A stretch of 50,198 bases of DNA. Origin: an uncultured Pseudomonadota bacterium. GTDB lineage: Bacteria > Myxococcota_A > UBA796 > JAFGLY01. Positions within the stretch are counted from its first letter, which is position 1; each line of letters opens with the position of its first letter. Below the pieces are notes generated by a model. That model was not told the origin of the DNA, did not search any database, and was given only the letters and a program-made list of their open reading frames with translations. Of the stretch, positions 32,608 to 41,498 are shown one piece after another. The stretch is from positions 1-50,198 of the forward strand of contig CALDOK010000023.1 in assembly GCA_937912125.1 (NCBI GenBank), in the 5' to 3' direction. Position numbers and translations under genes: made by a program.

Positions 32608-33033
32608 ATGTTCCAGAAGACCATCTGCATCTCCGTCCCTCACCGCGGGCTCCACGACGTCAGCCAGGAGGTGGTGGAGGCCGTGACCGAGAGCAAGATC
32701 GTGCGCGGCATGTGCAACCTCTTCGTGCGCCACACCTCGGCGTCGCTGACCATCCAGGAGAACGCCGACCCAGACGTGCGGAGGGATCTCGAGGCCTTCT
32801 TCCGGCGCCTCTGCCCCGACGGCGATCCCATCTACCGGCACACCATGGAAGGCCCCGACGACATGCCGGCCCATGTCTGCTCCGCGCTCACAGCCACCTC
32901 CCTGGTCATCCCCATCAGCGATGGCAAGCTGGCCCTGGGCACCTGGCAGGGCATCTTCCTGTGGGAGCATCGCAAGCGCTGTCGCGAGCGCTCTGTGCTG
33001 ATCTCCTGCTGGGGTGAGCGGGCCTGGGGGTAG
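32608..33033 (+). CDS. yjbQ: YjbQ-family (UPF0047) protein
   Basis: This 141-residue protein has the characteristic family motifs: MCNLFVRHTSASLTIQENADPDVRRDLE near residues 36-62, the HTMEGPDDMPAH segment near 79, and GTWQGIFLWEHRKR near 112. The family has a compact beta-rich fold with conserved His residues. Some members show thiamine-phosphate synthase activity, but the cellular role is unsettled. ATG 32608 follows GGAGA by seven bases. It lies between a lipoprotein gene and the TetR-like operator cluster of the ABC operon, and appears to be a single-gene unit. Confidence 0.92.
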   Translation: MFQKTICISVPHRGLHDVSQEVVEAVTESKIVRGMCNLFVRHTSASLTIQENADPDVRRDLEAFFRRLCPDGDPIYRHTMEGPDDMPAHVCSALTATSLVIPISDGKLALGTWQGIFLWEHRKRCRERSVLISCWGERAWG

Positions 33034-33064
33034 GGCCAGGGCGGTGGGGACGGATCCGGGGATG

Positions 33065-33141
33065 TGACCGATCGGTCATGATCCAGATCAGCATGTGACT
33101 ACCCGGTCATGTGGCCTCTTGCGCGTGTGACTGATCGGTCA
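33065..33141 (+). promoter_or_regulatory. Three evenly spaced TetR-type operator palindromes
   Basis: TGACCGATCGGTCA (33065-33078, a perfect palindrome), TGACTACCCGGTCA (33096-33109) and TGACTGATCGGTCA (33128-33141) share the form TGAC-N6-GTCA. Starts are 31 and 32 bases apart, three helical turns, so bound dimers would lie on one face. They precede the first permease gene by 33 bases. The TetR regulator at the end of the same operon is the likely binder, giving negative autoregulation. Confidence 0.8.
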
Positions 33142-33173
33142 TACGGTGGTGGAGTCTCTCTCCAGAGGTCCCG

Positions 33174-34385
33174 ATGAACGTCTTCAAAATGGGCTGGCGG
33201 AACGTCTGGCGCAACAAGCGCCGCTCGGCCGTCACCATCGCCGCCATGACCCTGGCCCTGTGGGTTCTGCTGCTGTATGCAGGCTTCATCCCTGGCTATC
33301 TCAAGAACATGGAAGAGGGTGTGACCGAGCTCGAGATCGGCGACATCCAGATCCACGCCCAGGGCTACCTCACCGCCCCGTCGCTGTTCACCGTCATCGA
33401 AGACTCCACCGCCATCGTGGCGAAGCTCGAAGAAGCGGGCATCGCCGCCTCGCCCCGTCTGCTGGGCGGTGGCCTGGGCGCCGCGGGCGAGTTCTCCGCG
33501 GGCGTGGCCCTGCGGGGCCTGGACGTCGAGCGCGACGCGAAGGTCAGCAAGCTGTCCATGACGGTGGGCGAAGGCTCCTGGCTCGACCCCGCCGACCCAG
33601 AGGGTGTGGTGCTGGGCAAGCGCCTGGCCAAGACCCTGAACGTCAAGGTGGGCGGCGAATTGCTGGTGGTCAGCCAGGCCGCCGACGGCTCCATGGCCAA
33701 CGACCTCTTCGAGGTGCGGGGCATCCTCAAGGGCGTCTCCCAGGGTACCGACCGCACGGCGGTGCTGATGAACTCGAGCACCTTCCGGGATCTGATGGTG
33801 GTCCCTGTGGGCGATCACCAGATCGTGCTGCGGCGGGGTGACGGCGAGTTGAACGCTGTGGCCGATCAGGCCCGCGCCATCGCCCCCGACGCCGACGTCA
33901 GGACCTGGATGGAGCTGATGCCCGCCGTGGCCCAGATGCTCCAGTCGGTCTCGGGCATGATCTTCGTCTTCTACCTGATCGTCTACATCGCCGTGGGCAT
34001 CTTGATCCTCAACGCCATGCTCACCGCGGTCTTCGAGCGCATCAGGGAGTTCGGTGTGCTCAAGGCCATCGGTGCTGGGCCCATCCGGGTGCTGTCTGTC
34101 ATCCTGGTGGAAGGGGCGACTCAGGCCGGGGTGGCCACGGTGCTCGGGACCCTGCTGGCGACGCCTGCCATGTGGTACATACAGCACCACGGCATCAACG
34201 CTGGCGCTCTGGGGGGCATGGACGCCGCGGGCGTGGCCATGCCGGAGATCTGGTACGGCATCTACTCTGCCCAGAGCTGCTCTGGACCCATCATCCTGTT
34301 GTGGGTCATCACCATGGGTGCTGTGCTCTTTCCGGCGCTCAAGGCCGCCTGGATCAACCCCATCCGCGCCATGCGCTACCGCTAG
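33174..34385 (+). CDS. ABC transporter permease, FtsX/MacB type (first)
   Basis: This 403-residue protein has one N-terminal membrane segment (about 19-42, VTIAAMTLALWVLLLYAGF), a large periplasmic domain of the MacB-PCD type (about 45-255) and three C-terminal segments (about 262-285, 305-330 and 355-380) separated by the conserved cytoplasmic loop FERIREFGVLKAIGAGP. This is the LolC/LolE/MacB topology, used for pulling lipoproteins or small molecules from the membrane rather than for classic import. It ends six bases before the second permease gene and opens the operon behind the TetR-type palindromes. Confidence 0.92.
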   Translation: MNVFKMGWRNVWRNKRRSAVTIAAMTLALWVLLLYAGFIPGYLKNMEEGVTELEIGDIQIHAQGYLTAPSLFTVIEDSTAIVAKLEEAGIAASPRLLGGGLGAAGEFSAGVALRGLDVERDAKVSKLSMTVGEGSWLDPADPEGVVLGKRLAKTLNVKVGGELLVVSQAADGSMANDLFEVRGILKGVSQGTDRTAVLMNSSTFRDLMVVPVGDHQIVLRRGDGELNAVADQARAIAPDADVRTWMELMPAVAQMLQSVSGMIFVFYLIVYIAVGILILNAMLTAVFERIREFGVLKAIGAGPIRVLSVILVEGATQAGVATVLGTLLATPAMWYIQHHGINAGALGGMDAAGVAMPEIWYGIYSAQSCSGPIILLWVITMGAVLFPALKAAWINPIRAMRYR

Positions 34386-34391
34386 GAGGTC

Positions 34392-35642
34392 ATGATGGCT
34401 GGACCTAAGCTCGCGACCATCGCCTGGCGCAACCTCTGGCGGCAGAAGCGCCGCACCTTCCTCACCCTGGTCTCCATCGCCTTCGGCTTCTTCATGGCCG
34501 TGCTGATGATGTCCATGCAGGACATGACCTTCTCCGACTTCGTGGACACGGCCGCTCAGCTGGGCTCGGGCCACGTGGTGGTCCACCACCACGAGTACCT
34601 GGACACCCCCAGCCTGGGGCGCACGGTGCACGCCACCGACGAGCTCCGGGGCCTGGCTGCCGATGACGTGCGGGTCGACCGGGTGGTCGAGCGCATCATG
34701 GGCGAGGCCATGGTGGCCACCGCCCACGACAGCTTCGGCGCGGGCTTCATCGCCTACGACCCCGCCATGGAGACCGACGACACCCTGCACTTCCTCGAGG
34801 GCCTGGTCGAGGGCGAGTGGTACGCCACCGCCGACGACAAGGGCATCATCCTGGGCAAGGTGCTGGCTGCGAACCTGGGCGCCGAGTTGGGCGACAAGGT
34901 GGTCTACACCCTGATGGACAAGGACGGTGAGATCGTGGCCGGCATGGGGCGCCTGAAGGGCACCATCGGCACCGGCTCCCCTCAGGGCGACGCCTCCCTG
35001 TTCCTGCTGCCCTTGAACAAGGCTCGCAAGGTGCTGGGCTACGAAGCCGACGAGGCCACCCATCTGGGTGTCTACCTGCACGACAACCGCAGGAGCGCGG
35101 CGGTCGCGGCGGATCTCGACGAGAAGCTCGGCGAAGGCGTCGAGGCCTCCACCTGGGCCGAGGTCGCCCCCGACCTCAACGCGTTTGTGGCCATGAAGAA
35201 GGGGGGCGGCAAGTTCTTCCTCATCATCATCGGCCTGCTGGTGGCCGCCGGCATCTTCAACACTCTGTTCATGTCGGTCATGGAGCGGGTGCGGGAGTTC
35301 GGGATTCTCGTGGCCATCGGCTACACCCCCGGTCAGATCTTCCGCATGGTCATGTGGGAGTCGGTGTTCCTGGCCATCACGGGGCTGATCTTCGGGGGGC
35401 TCATCACCGCCTGGCCCTACAAGTGGCTGTCCGACAACGGCATCGACATGACCGAGATGTACGCGGGCAACGACGTCTCTGTGGGCGGCGTGGGCTTCGA
35501 CATGGTCATGCCCTGCGGGCTCTACCCTGAGAGCTTCATCTTCATCGTCTGCTGCGTCATCTTCGCTACCCTGGCCGCCGGCCTCTACCCCGCCTGGAAG
35601 GCGGGTCGTGTAGAGCCCGTCGACTCCATCAAGCTCGTCTGA
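34392..35642 (+). CDS. ABC transporter permease, FtsX/MacB type (second)
   Basis: This 416-residue protein is a paralogue of the preceding permease: N-terminal segment (about 20-40, FLTLVSIAFGFFMAVLMM), a periplasmic domain (about 45-265) and three C-terminal segments around FFLIIIGLLVAAGIFNTLFMSVMERVREFGILVAIGYTPGQ. The two permeases probably form a heterodimer, as LolC and LolE do. An AGGAGG-like site lies ahead of ATG 34392. It is followed after eight bases by its ATPase. Confidence 0.92.
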   Translation: MMAGPKLATIAWRNLWRQKRRTFLTLVSIAFGFFMAVLMMSMQDMTFSDFVDTAAQLGSGHVVVHHHEYLDTPSLGRTVHATDELRGLAADDVRVDRVVERIMGEAMVATAHDSFGAGFIAYDPAMETDDTLHFLEGLVEGEWYATADDKGIILGKVLAANLGAELGDKVVYTLMDKDGEIVAGMGRLKGTIGTGSPQGDASLFLLPLNKARKVLGYEADEATHLGVYLHDNRRSAAVAADLDEKLGEGVEASTWAEVAPDLNAFVAMKKGGGKFFLIIIGLLVAAGIFNTLFMSVMERVREFGILVAIGYTPGQIFRMVMWESVFLAITGLIFGGLITAWPYKWLSDNGIDMTEMYAGNDVSVGGVGFDMVMPCGLYPESFIFIVCCVIFATLAAGLYPAWKAGRVEPVDSIKLV

Positions 35643-35650
35643 GGTACATC

Positions 35651-36349
35651 ATGAGCAACACCAACGTCATCGAGATCTCCGGGGTCACCAAGGACTACCG
35701 CCAGGGCAGCATCGACGTCCACGCCCTGCGCGGGGTGGATCTCGACATCGCCGCCGGCGAGTTCACCGCCATCTGCGGGCCTTCGGGCTCGGGCAAGACC
35801 ACCCTCCTCAACCTCATCGGCGCCCTGGACGTGCCCAGCAACGGCACCTTGAAGGTCGACGGGCATGACCTGGCCGCCCTGGGGCGCGGGGGTCGCAGCA
35901 AGCTGCGCCGCGACCGCATCGGCTTCGTCTTCCAGGCCTACAACCTGATGCCCGTGCTCACGGCCTACGAGAACGCCGAGTCGGTGCTCGCACTCCAGGG
36001 CGTGTCCGACAAGGAGCGCCGGGAGACGGTCATGAAGCTGCTGAAGGACGTGGGCCTCGAGGGCCTCGAGGATCGTCGTCCCGATCAGCTGTCTGGCGGG
36101 CAGCAGCAGCGGGTGGCCATCGCCCGGGCCATCGCCTCCAACCCCGCGGTGGTGCTGGCCGACGAGCCCACCGCCAACGTCGACTCCGAGACCGCCGAGA
36201 AGCTCCTGGGCATCATGGAGAAGCTCAACAAGGAGCGCGGCGTCACCTTTGTATTCTCCACCCACGATCCGCGGGTCATGGAACGCGCGCGCCGGCTGGT
36301 GCGTCTAGTGGATGGAAAGGTATCCAGCGACGAGCGCAAGGAGGTCTGA
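35651..36349 (+). CDS. ABC transporter ATP-binding protein, LolD/MacB type
   Basis: This 232-residue ATPase has the Walker A motif [18 protein letters not shown] near residue 40, the Q-loop region [19 protein letters not shown] near 95, the signature LSGGQQQRVAIARAIA near 145, Walker [14 protein letters not shown] and the switch His in FVFSTHDPRV. The NLMPVLTAYENAE stretch is typical of LolD/MacB ATPases. It powers the two upstream permeases. The lipoprotein-sorting gene follows after two bases, so all four genes are co-transcribed. Confidence 0.95.
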   Translation: MSNTNVIEISGVTKDYRQGSIDVHALRGVDLDIAAGEFTAICGPSGSGKTTLLNLIGALDVPSNGTLKVDGHDLAALGRGGRSKLRRDRIGFVFQAYNLMPVLTAYENAESVLALQGVSDKERRETVMKLLKDVGLEGLEDRRPDQLSGGQQQRVAIARAIASNPAVVLADEPTANVDSETAEKLLGIMEKLNKERGVTFVFSTHDPRVMERARRLVRLVDGKVSSDERKEV

Positions 36350-36351
36350 CC

Positions 36352-37125
36352 ATGCGCAACAGCATCATCACCATCGCCGCGGCCCTGGGGCTGTTCGCCA
36401 CCACGGCCGCCTACGGCCAGGACGCTCCGGTCGAGACGGAGTCCCAGGCGCGCGCCCGCGCGTTGCTCGACGGCACCGACGACATGCACAAGGGCGCCTC
36501 GAGCTACTCGAAGGTCACCATGCACGTCAAGACGGCCCGCTGGGACCGCACCCTGACCATGGAGGGCTGGTCCCAGGGAGAGGAACACTCCCTGACCAAG
36601 ATCCTCTCCCCGGCCAAGGAAGCCGGCATGGCCACCCTCAAGGTCGAGGACAACATCTGGAACTACCTGCCCAAGGTCGACCGCACCATGAAGGTGCCCG
36701 CGGGCATGATGTCCGGGTCCTGGATGGGCTCCCACTTCACCAACGACGATCTGGTGAAAGAATCGCGGATGGCCGACGACTTCGACTTCGACCTGACCTC
36801 CGAGCCCGCGGCCGACGGCACCGGCGAGTACGTCATCGAGTGCGTGGCCAGGGAAGACGCCGCGGTGGTCTGGGGCAAGATCGTGGTCAAGCTGCGCCCC
36901 GACGAGCAGCCCACCGAGATCACCTACTGGGACGAGGACGGCGAATTGGTCCGCACCATGAGCTTCACCGACTACAAGGAGGCCGACGGTCGCATGATCG
37001 CCGGCCGCATGAAGCTGGTGCCGGCGGACGAGCCCGATGAGTTCACCGAGATCGTCTACGACGAGATCGACTTCGACGTCGAGATCCCCGAGGGCACCTT
37101 CACCATCCAGGCCCTGAAGAACTAG
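36352..37125 (+). CDS. Outer membrane lipoprotein-sorting protein (LolA/TP0789-like)
   Basis: This 257-residue protein has a signal peptide (about 1-23, ending AYGQ). The mature part resembles the periplasmic lipoprotein-sorting domain of the TP0789 type, with KVTMHVKTARWDRTLTMEGWSQG, ILSPAKEAGMATLKVEDNIWNYLPKVDRTMKVPAGMMSGSWMG (quoted in parts of the same domain) and an acidic tail ending IPEGTFTIQALKN. It is a shallow beta-barrel that can hold a lipid or lipoprotein acyl chain. Together with the transporter it probably carries a lipid-linked cargo from the inner membrane. It begins two bases after the ATPase. Confidence 0.88.
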   Translation: MRNSIITIAAALGLFATTAAYGQDAPVETESQARARALLDGTDDMHKGASSYSKVTMHVKTARWDRTLTMEGWSQGEEHSLTKILSPAKEAGMATLKVEDNIWNYLPKVDRTMKVPAGMMSGSWMGSHFTNDDLVKESRMADDFDFDLTSEPAADGTGEYVIECVAREDAAVVWGKIVVKLRPDEQPTEITYWDEDGELVRTMSFTDYKEADGRMIAGRMKLVPADEPDEFTEIVYDEIDFDVEIPEGTFTIQALKN

Positions 37126-37166
37126 CCGCCGTCATCCCGGGGCGACCGTCGGTGATGGTCGCCCCC

Positions 37167-37910
37167 ATGAGCACCATGCCCAAAGACACCTTCTTCAACC
37201 TGCCTCCCGACAAGCGCGCTCGCATCGCGGACGCGGCCATCGATGAGTTCGCCGAGAAGGGCTACACCGGCGCGTCCATCTCGCGGATCGTGGCCAAGGC
37301 CCGGATCGCCAAGGGCAGCTTCTACCAGTACTTCGACGGCAAGATCGTGCTGTTCAAGTGGCTGCTGTACGACGTGGGCAGCCAGCGCAAGCTCGAGGCC
37401 ATCAAGGAACTCACGCCGCCAGAACCAGGCGACTTCTGGGAGCAGCTCTCCGCCATGTTCATCGCGGGGCTGCGCTTCGGGCTGAACAACCCCAAGCTCT
37501 CGCGCATCGCGGCGGTGCTCTGGCACCCCAGCGGCGATCCCGAGCTGCAGGGCATGATCGCCGAGTTCCAGGTGCTGGCTCGCCGCAACTGGAAGCTGCT
37601 GCTGCAGCAGGGCCAGGCCATGGGCCAGGTGCGCACCGACCTCGATCTGGACCTGGCCGCTGAGCTGGTGCTGTCGCAGGTGATGATGGGCATGGACCTG
37701 GCCATCCAGCGCAAGATCGGCATGGACCTCATCGAGTTCTGTGCCCACCCCGAGCTCGAGTCCAGCTTCCCGGTCGAACAGCAGCGCGCGCTGGTGGACC
37801 AGATCATCGAGCTGGTGCGCCGCTCCATTGGTCACTGCGAGCCCGTGCAGGGCGTCCAGGGGCGCATCGATGTGGACGTCATCCGGACCGCAATGCAGGA
37901 TTCCGACTGA
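37167..37910 (+). CDS. TetR/AcrR-family regulator
   Basis: This regulator of about 247 residues has the TetR helix-turn-helix near residues 15-55: KRARIADAAIDEFAEKGYTGASISRIVAKARIAKGSFYQYF. The larger ligand-binding domain follows without recognisable ligand residues. Starts at ATG 37155, 37167 or 37176 are all plausible, and no ribosome site decides. It ends the permease/ATPase/sorting operon and is the obvious binder of the palindromes in front of the operon. By analogy its ligand would be a substrate of the transporter or a membrane-stress lipid. Confidence 0.9.
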   Translation: MSTMPKDTFFNLPPDKRARIADAAIDEFAEKGYTGASISRIVAKARIAKGSFYQYFDGKIVLFKWLLYDVGSQRKLEAIKELTPPEPGDFWEQLSAMFIAGLRFGLNNPKLSRIAAVLWHPSGDPELQGMIAEFQVLARRNWKLLLQQGQAMGQVRTDLDLDLAAELVLSQVMMGMDLAIQRKIGMDLIEFCAHPELESSFPVEQQRALVDQIIELVRRSIGHCEPVQGVQGRIDVDVIRTAMQDSD

Positions 37911-37955
37911 CGCAATGTTCGGTCTCCCGCGGGTTATGCCAGCGCTGGAGGTCCC

Positions 37956-38516
37956 ATGAAGAGGTCGTGGATCGTGCTCGCTGGGTTAGCTGTCGTGGCC
38001 GTCGTGCTGGCGGTCTTGGTGGTGGGCCTCGGCCCGTCCAAGGGCGGTGATGGCGACCCGCCTCCCCCCAAGAAGCGCGTGCGCATCGCGCCGGGGGATC
38101 TGTCCGAAGACCTGATGGACGAGGTCGCCGATGCTGCGGTGCCTCCAGCGGCGCCCGGCGTGCCAGCAGGGCGAGGGTCCCAGCCGGACATCCCGGGCCC
38201 CGCTGTGGCACCCGTTGACGCCGCCGAGCCCGGCATCATGCCCGACCCCGGCTTGCTCGCGCGCTTCGAGCTCATCCTGGGTGACATGCCCCAGGGTGAG
38301 CGCCCCATCGATGTGGTCTGGACCTGCCCCCAGGCACCCCACACCTGCAAGGTCCAGGGCACCCTGGCCGCCAGCGAGCACATCGCCGCCTTCATGCACG
38401 CCCTCGAAGACAACCCGCAGGCCCAGGACGACGAGATCCCCACGGTCCACCTGGACCACCTCGAGAGCCTGCCCGAGGGTGGCAAGCGCTTCCAGCTGCA
38501 GCTCGAGCTGCCCTGA
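37956..38516 (+). CDS. Membrane-anchored protein of unknown function
   Basis: This 186-residue protein has a single N-terminal membrane segment (about 5-27, IVLAGLAVVAVVLAVLVVGLG), a Pro/Lys/Asp-rich linker (about 30-85) and a small periplasmic C-terminal domain with a Cys pair (VVWTCPQAPHTCKVQG). I do not recognise a family. ATG 37956 follows GGAGG. It lies between the TetR gene and mntP on the same strand and may be transcribed with either. Confidence 0.72.
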   Translation: MKRSWIVLAGLAVVAVVLAVLVVGLGPSKGGDGDPPPPKKRVRIAPGDLSEDLMDEVADAAVPPAAPGVPAGRGSQPDIPGPAVAPVDAAEPGIMPDPGLLARFELILGDMPQGERPIDVVWTCPQAPHTCKVQGTLAASEHIAAFMHALEDNPQAQDDEIPTVHLDHLESLPEGGKRFQLQLELP

Positions 38517-38566
38517 GCCATAGGGTGCGTCCGCGGCCGCTCTGGCGAGGATAAGCATAGGGTCCC

Positions 38567-39148
38567 ATGACTCTGCTCTCACTCCTGGCCATCGCCGTCG
38601 CCCTCGCCATGGACGCCTTCGCGGTGGCGGTGGCTGCGGGCCTGACCCTGGATCGGGTCACTCCGCGTCGAACCTTCCGCCTGGCCTTCCACTTCGGGCT
38701 GTTCCAGGCGCTGATGCCCGTCCTGGGCTGGGCTGCTGGGCTCACCGTGCGCTCGATGATCGAGTCCTGGGACCACTGGCTGGCCTTCGTCTTGCTCGCG
38801 TTCGTGGGTGGGCGCATGTTGTGGGAGGCGGTGCGCGGGGGTGACGGGCAGCGCGAGCCCCGGGACCCGACCCGTGGCTGGACCCTGGTGGTGCTCTCCG
38901 TGGCCACCAGCATCGATGCCCTGGCGGTCGGTCTGTCCCTGGCTGTGCTGGGGGAGTCCATCTGGGTCGCGGCGCTGGTCATCGGGCTCGTGGCCCTGGG
39001 CTTCACCGCCGGTGGCCTGCACCTGGGTCGCCTGGTGGGCGGGCTCGAGCGGCTGGCGAGGTTCGCCAACGTGCTCGGAGGCCTGGTGCTGATCGCCATC
39101 GGGCTCCGGATCCTCTGGGATCACGGAGCCCTGGCGTGGTTGCGATAG
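38567..39148 (+). CDS. mntP: Manganese efflux pump MntP
   Basis: This 193-residue membrane protein has six hydrophobic segments in two inverted halves and the paired Asp motifs of MntP: ALAMDAFAVAVAAG near residue 15 and SIDALAVGLSLAV near 118. It exports Mn2+ from the cytoplasm. In many bacteria the gene is preceded by a yybP-ykoY manganese riboswitch, but only 50 bases separate it from the previous gene and I see no such structure. Length agrees with the family. Confidence 0.95.
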   Translation: MTLLSLLAIAVALAMDAFAVAVAAGLTLDRVTPRRTFRLAFHFGLFQALMPVLGWAAGLTVRSMIESWDHWLAFVLLAFVGGRMLWEAVRGGDGQREPRDPTRGWTLVVLSVATSIDALAVGLSLAVLGESIWVAALVIGLVALGFTAGGLHLGRLVGGLERLARFANVLGGLVLIAIGLRILWDHGALAWLR

Positions 39149-39158
39149 CGAGCCTGCG

Positions 39159-39740
39159 TCACTCGGCCAGGCTGAGCTCCGCGGTGGCGCCGGGGGCCGG
39201 CAGCTCCACGTCGAAGCCCATGGTGACCTGGGGGTTCACCTTCATGGGGCCGAAGCCCGGGGTGCTGATGCCCCACTCGTCCAGGTTGATGGTGGCCGCG
39301 CCCTTGGCGTGCAGGGGGTCCGTGCCGGAGATGGTGGCGGTGACCGTGATGGGGCGGGCCTGGCCCACGATGGTCAGGCGGCCGTCGAGGGTCACGGGTC
39401 CAGCGGTCAGCGTGGAGTCGGTGCGGGCCTGGAAGACCACCAAGCTCTTGCCAGCCTCCTTGTAGCCATCGAAGATGGTGCCGCGCATGTGGCTGTTGCG
39501 ACCGCCGTTGTTGGTGTCGATGGCCTCGACCGGGACCTGGACCTCGATGGTGCGGAAGCCCTTGGCGTCGGGGTCGGAGATGGCGATGTCGAACGAGGAG
39601 GCTGTGACCGGGAAGTCGTGGGTGGGCGTGATGCCCATGCCTTCGAGGGTTCCGGCAGCCTGGTTCACGGCGATGGCGCCGACGACCGTGGTGGGGATGG
39701 CGAAGGCGGCGAGGGTGGCGACGAGGGTGGTGGTGCGCAT
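39159..39740 (-). CDS. YceI-family periplasmic lipid-binding protein
   Basis: This 193-residue protein has a signal peptide (about 1-22) and the YceI lipocalin-like beta barrel: HDFPVTASSFDIAISDPDAKGF, AIDTNNGGRNSHMRGTIFDG and ARPITVTATISG. YceI proteins bind isoprenoid-type lipids in the periplasm. ATG 39740 follows GGAG. The open frame extends 7 codons upstream but without support. It is convergent with mntP, ten bases apart. Confidence 0.9.
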   Translation of the reverse strand: MRTTTLVATLAAFAIPTTVVGAIAVNQAAGTLEGMGITPTHDFPVTASSFDIAISDPDAKGFRTIEVQVPVEAIDTNNGGRNSHMRGTIFDGYKEAGKSLVVFQARTDSTLTAGPVTLDGRLTIVGQARPITVTATISGTDPLHAKGAATINLDEWGISTPGFGPMKVNPQVTMGFDVELPAPGATAELSLAE

Positions 39741-39946
39741 GGTGACTCCAGGTGGCAGCAACAGAGGGGTTGGGGTTCGGTGCAGGCTGCATCCTGTACC
39801 GTACGCACCGATGACGGCGGAGAACGGTCGGCGTGACGATGGGGAGGGCGCGGCTGTGAGGGTGCGTACAGTTGGGGGTCGGTGGTGCCTGGCCCACCGA
39901 CCTCACCATCGCCATCAGCGGCGAGACCCTGGTCCTGGCCTGATCG

Positions 39947-40651
39947 CTACCACACCCCCGGGATCAGCCGGTAGCGCGTGCGCTTGGCGTACTCCGAGTA
40001 GCCAGGCAGCTCCGCCTTCAGGGTCCGATCCTCCATGGCCGTGCGCACCAGGAACAGGGCGGCCGAGGCCACACCGATGCCGATGGCCCACCAGGACTGC
40101 AGCATCACGCCAGAGCCGATCTCGAAGAGGATGGAGCCCACGTAGCCAGGGTGGCGCACCCAGCGGTAGGGCCCGCCAGTCGCCACCCGCTGGCCCCGGT
40201 CCTTCTGGATGCGTACGTGGGTGGCGAACCAGGCGTTGGCCACCATGCCCCAGGTCACCAGGGCGTAGCCCACGGCGGCCACGGGGATGGCGGCGAGGGA
40301 CAGCGCCAACGGCACCTCGGGCCCCCAGCCGAAGCGGACATCGAGGCCGGCCACGACATAGCGGCCGATGGTCAGCAGCCCGACCACCCCCATGATGCCC
40401 ATGTCCCAGCCCTTGACCCCCGGCGGGCGCTTCTGGGCCCGCTCGGCCAGCAGGCTCTTGTGGTTTGGCCACAGCAGCAGGGCGTTGGCACCGACCCAGG
40501 CGGCGTAGAGCCCGGTGAGCACCCAGGCCATGGGCCAGGACCACGTGCCCGCGCTCCATAGCAGGATGAGGGGCACGGATGCGGTGCCCATGCTCTCCCG
40601 CAGCAGCCAGCGGCGGGCACCGCGCTCGATCTCGGGGGTGGTGGCGGCCAT
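39947..40651 (-). CDS. Isoprenylcysteine-carboxylmethyltransferase-like membrane protein (first)
   Basis: This 234-residue protein has about five membrane segments and the family signature GGPYRWVRHPGYVGS near residue 150, followed by DRTLKAELPGYSEYAKRTRYRLIPGVW at the end. Relatives include Ste14-type isoprenylcysteine methyltransferases, phospholipid N-methyltransferases and NnrU-like proteins, so the substrate is unclear; S-adenosylmethionine is the likely methyl donor. It directly follows the LolD-like ATPase gene, two bases apart, so the pair is one operon. A paralogue of the same length lies at 49.2-49.9 kb. Confidence 0.85.
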   Translation of the reverse strand: MAATTPEIERGARRWLLRESMGTASVPLILLWSAGTWSWPMAWVLTGLYAAWVGANALLLWPNHKSLLAERAQKRPPGVKGWDMGIMGVVGLLTIGRYVVAGLDVRFGWGPEVPLALSLAAIPVAAVGYALVTWGMVANAWFATHVRIQKDRGQRVATGGPYRWVRHPGYVGSILFEIGSGVMLQSWWAIGIGVASAALFLVRTAMEDRTLKAELPGYSEYAKRTRYRLIPGVW

Positions 40652-40653
40652 GG

Positions 40654-41337
40654 CTACTTCCTCAGATCCTCGTCCACCCTGCCGTCCACCAGCCGCACCA
40701 CGCGGCTGGCGCGCTCCATGACCTTGGGGTCGTGGGTGGCGAACAGGAAGGTGACCCCCTGGCGCTGGTTGAACTCCCGCATGGTGTCCAGCAGGGCGTA
40801 GCCGGTGGCGGTGTCCAGGTTGGCGGTGGGCTCGTCGGCCAGCACCAGGGCGGGCTCACCCGCGAGGGCTCGGGCCAAGGCCACCCGCCTCCGTTGGCCG
40901 CCGGAGAGCTCCGTGGGGCAGCGGTGCTCCATGCCCTCGAGACCCACGTCCTTCAGCGCCCGCATCGCCCGCTCCCCACCCTCGGCTGCGGGGCAGCCCT
41001 GCAGCGACAGCGTGAGCCCGGCGTTCTGATAGGCGGACAGCACCGGGATGAGGTTGTAGGCCTGGAACACGAAGCCCAGGTGCTCGGTGCAGAACCTGGA
41101 ACGGTCTGCTCTGCCCATGGCGGCCAGGTCCTGGCCCACCAGCCGCACCTGCCCAGCGCTTGGAGTGTCGAGCCCCCCTATGAGGTGGAGCAGGGTGGTC
41201 TTGCCCGAGCCGGGCGGGCCTGTCAGCGCTGTGAACTCGCCGGGCTCGATGCGGAGGTCCACGCTGCACAGGGCGTGCACCACGTGGGCCCCCCGTCGGT
41301 GCTTCCTCTCGAGATCTGTGGTGACGACGATGGCCAT
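40654..41337 (-). CDS. Orphan LolD-like ABC ATP-binding protein
   Basis: This 227-residue ATPase has [66 protein letters not shown] and FATHDPKV. It is closely similar to the ATPase in the permease operon, down to the tail [13 protein letters not shown], but no permease gene lies beside it. Instead it is followed by a methyltransferase-like gene. It may pair with permeases elsewhere, or be a duplicated ATPase. ATG 41337 or 41346 is the start. Confidence 0.9.
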   Translation of the reverse strand: MAIVVTTDLERKHRRGAHVVHALCSVDLRIEPGEFTALTGPPGSGKTTLLHLIGGLDTPSAGQVRLVGQDLAAMGRADRSRFCTEHLGFVFQAYNLIPVLSAYQNAGLTLSLQGCPAAEGGERAMRALKDVGLEGMEHRCPTELSGGQRRRVALARALAGEPALVLADEPTANLDTATGYALLDTMREFNQRQGVTFLFATHDPKVMERASRVVRLVDGRVDEDLRK

Positions 41338-41479
41338 GGGGCCCATCCGTGAGTTGGGAACGCAAGGGTGCCGGTCGTCGAAGTTGAGCTTTTCGACTAC
41401 AATACCCGCTGTTGTCTCCAGCCTGTGCAGGAGTACCACGCCCCCGTGTCGTTAGACAAGGAGATAGTTTCGACGAGTG

Positions 41480-41498
41480 AGCTAGAATATTCCTAGCT
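41480..41498. repeat. Inverted repeat over the nhaR-like stop codon
   Basis: AGCTAG (41480-41485) and CTAGCT (41493-41498) pair around seven bases. The TAG stop of the regulator lies within the second arm. With no T-run it is a weak terminator candidate. Confidence 0.35.

Noticed and set aside
38517..38566. Manganese riboswitch ahead of mntP
   Set aside because: Only 50 bases lie between the genes and no yybP-ykoY-like structure is visible.
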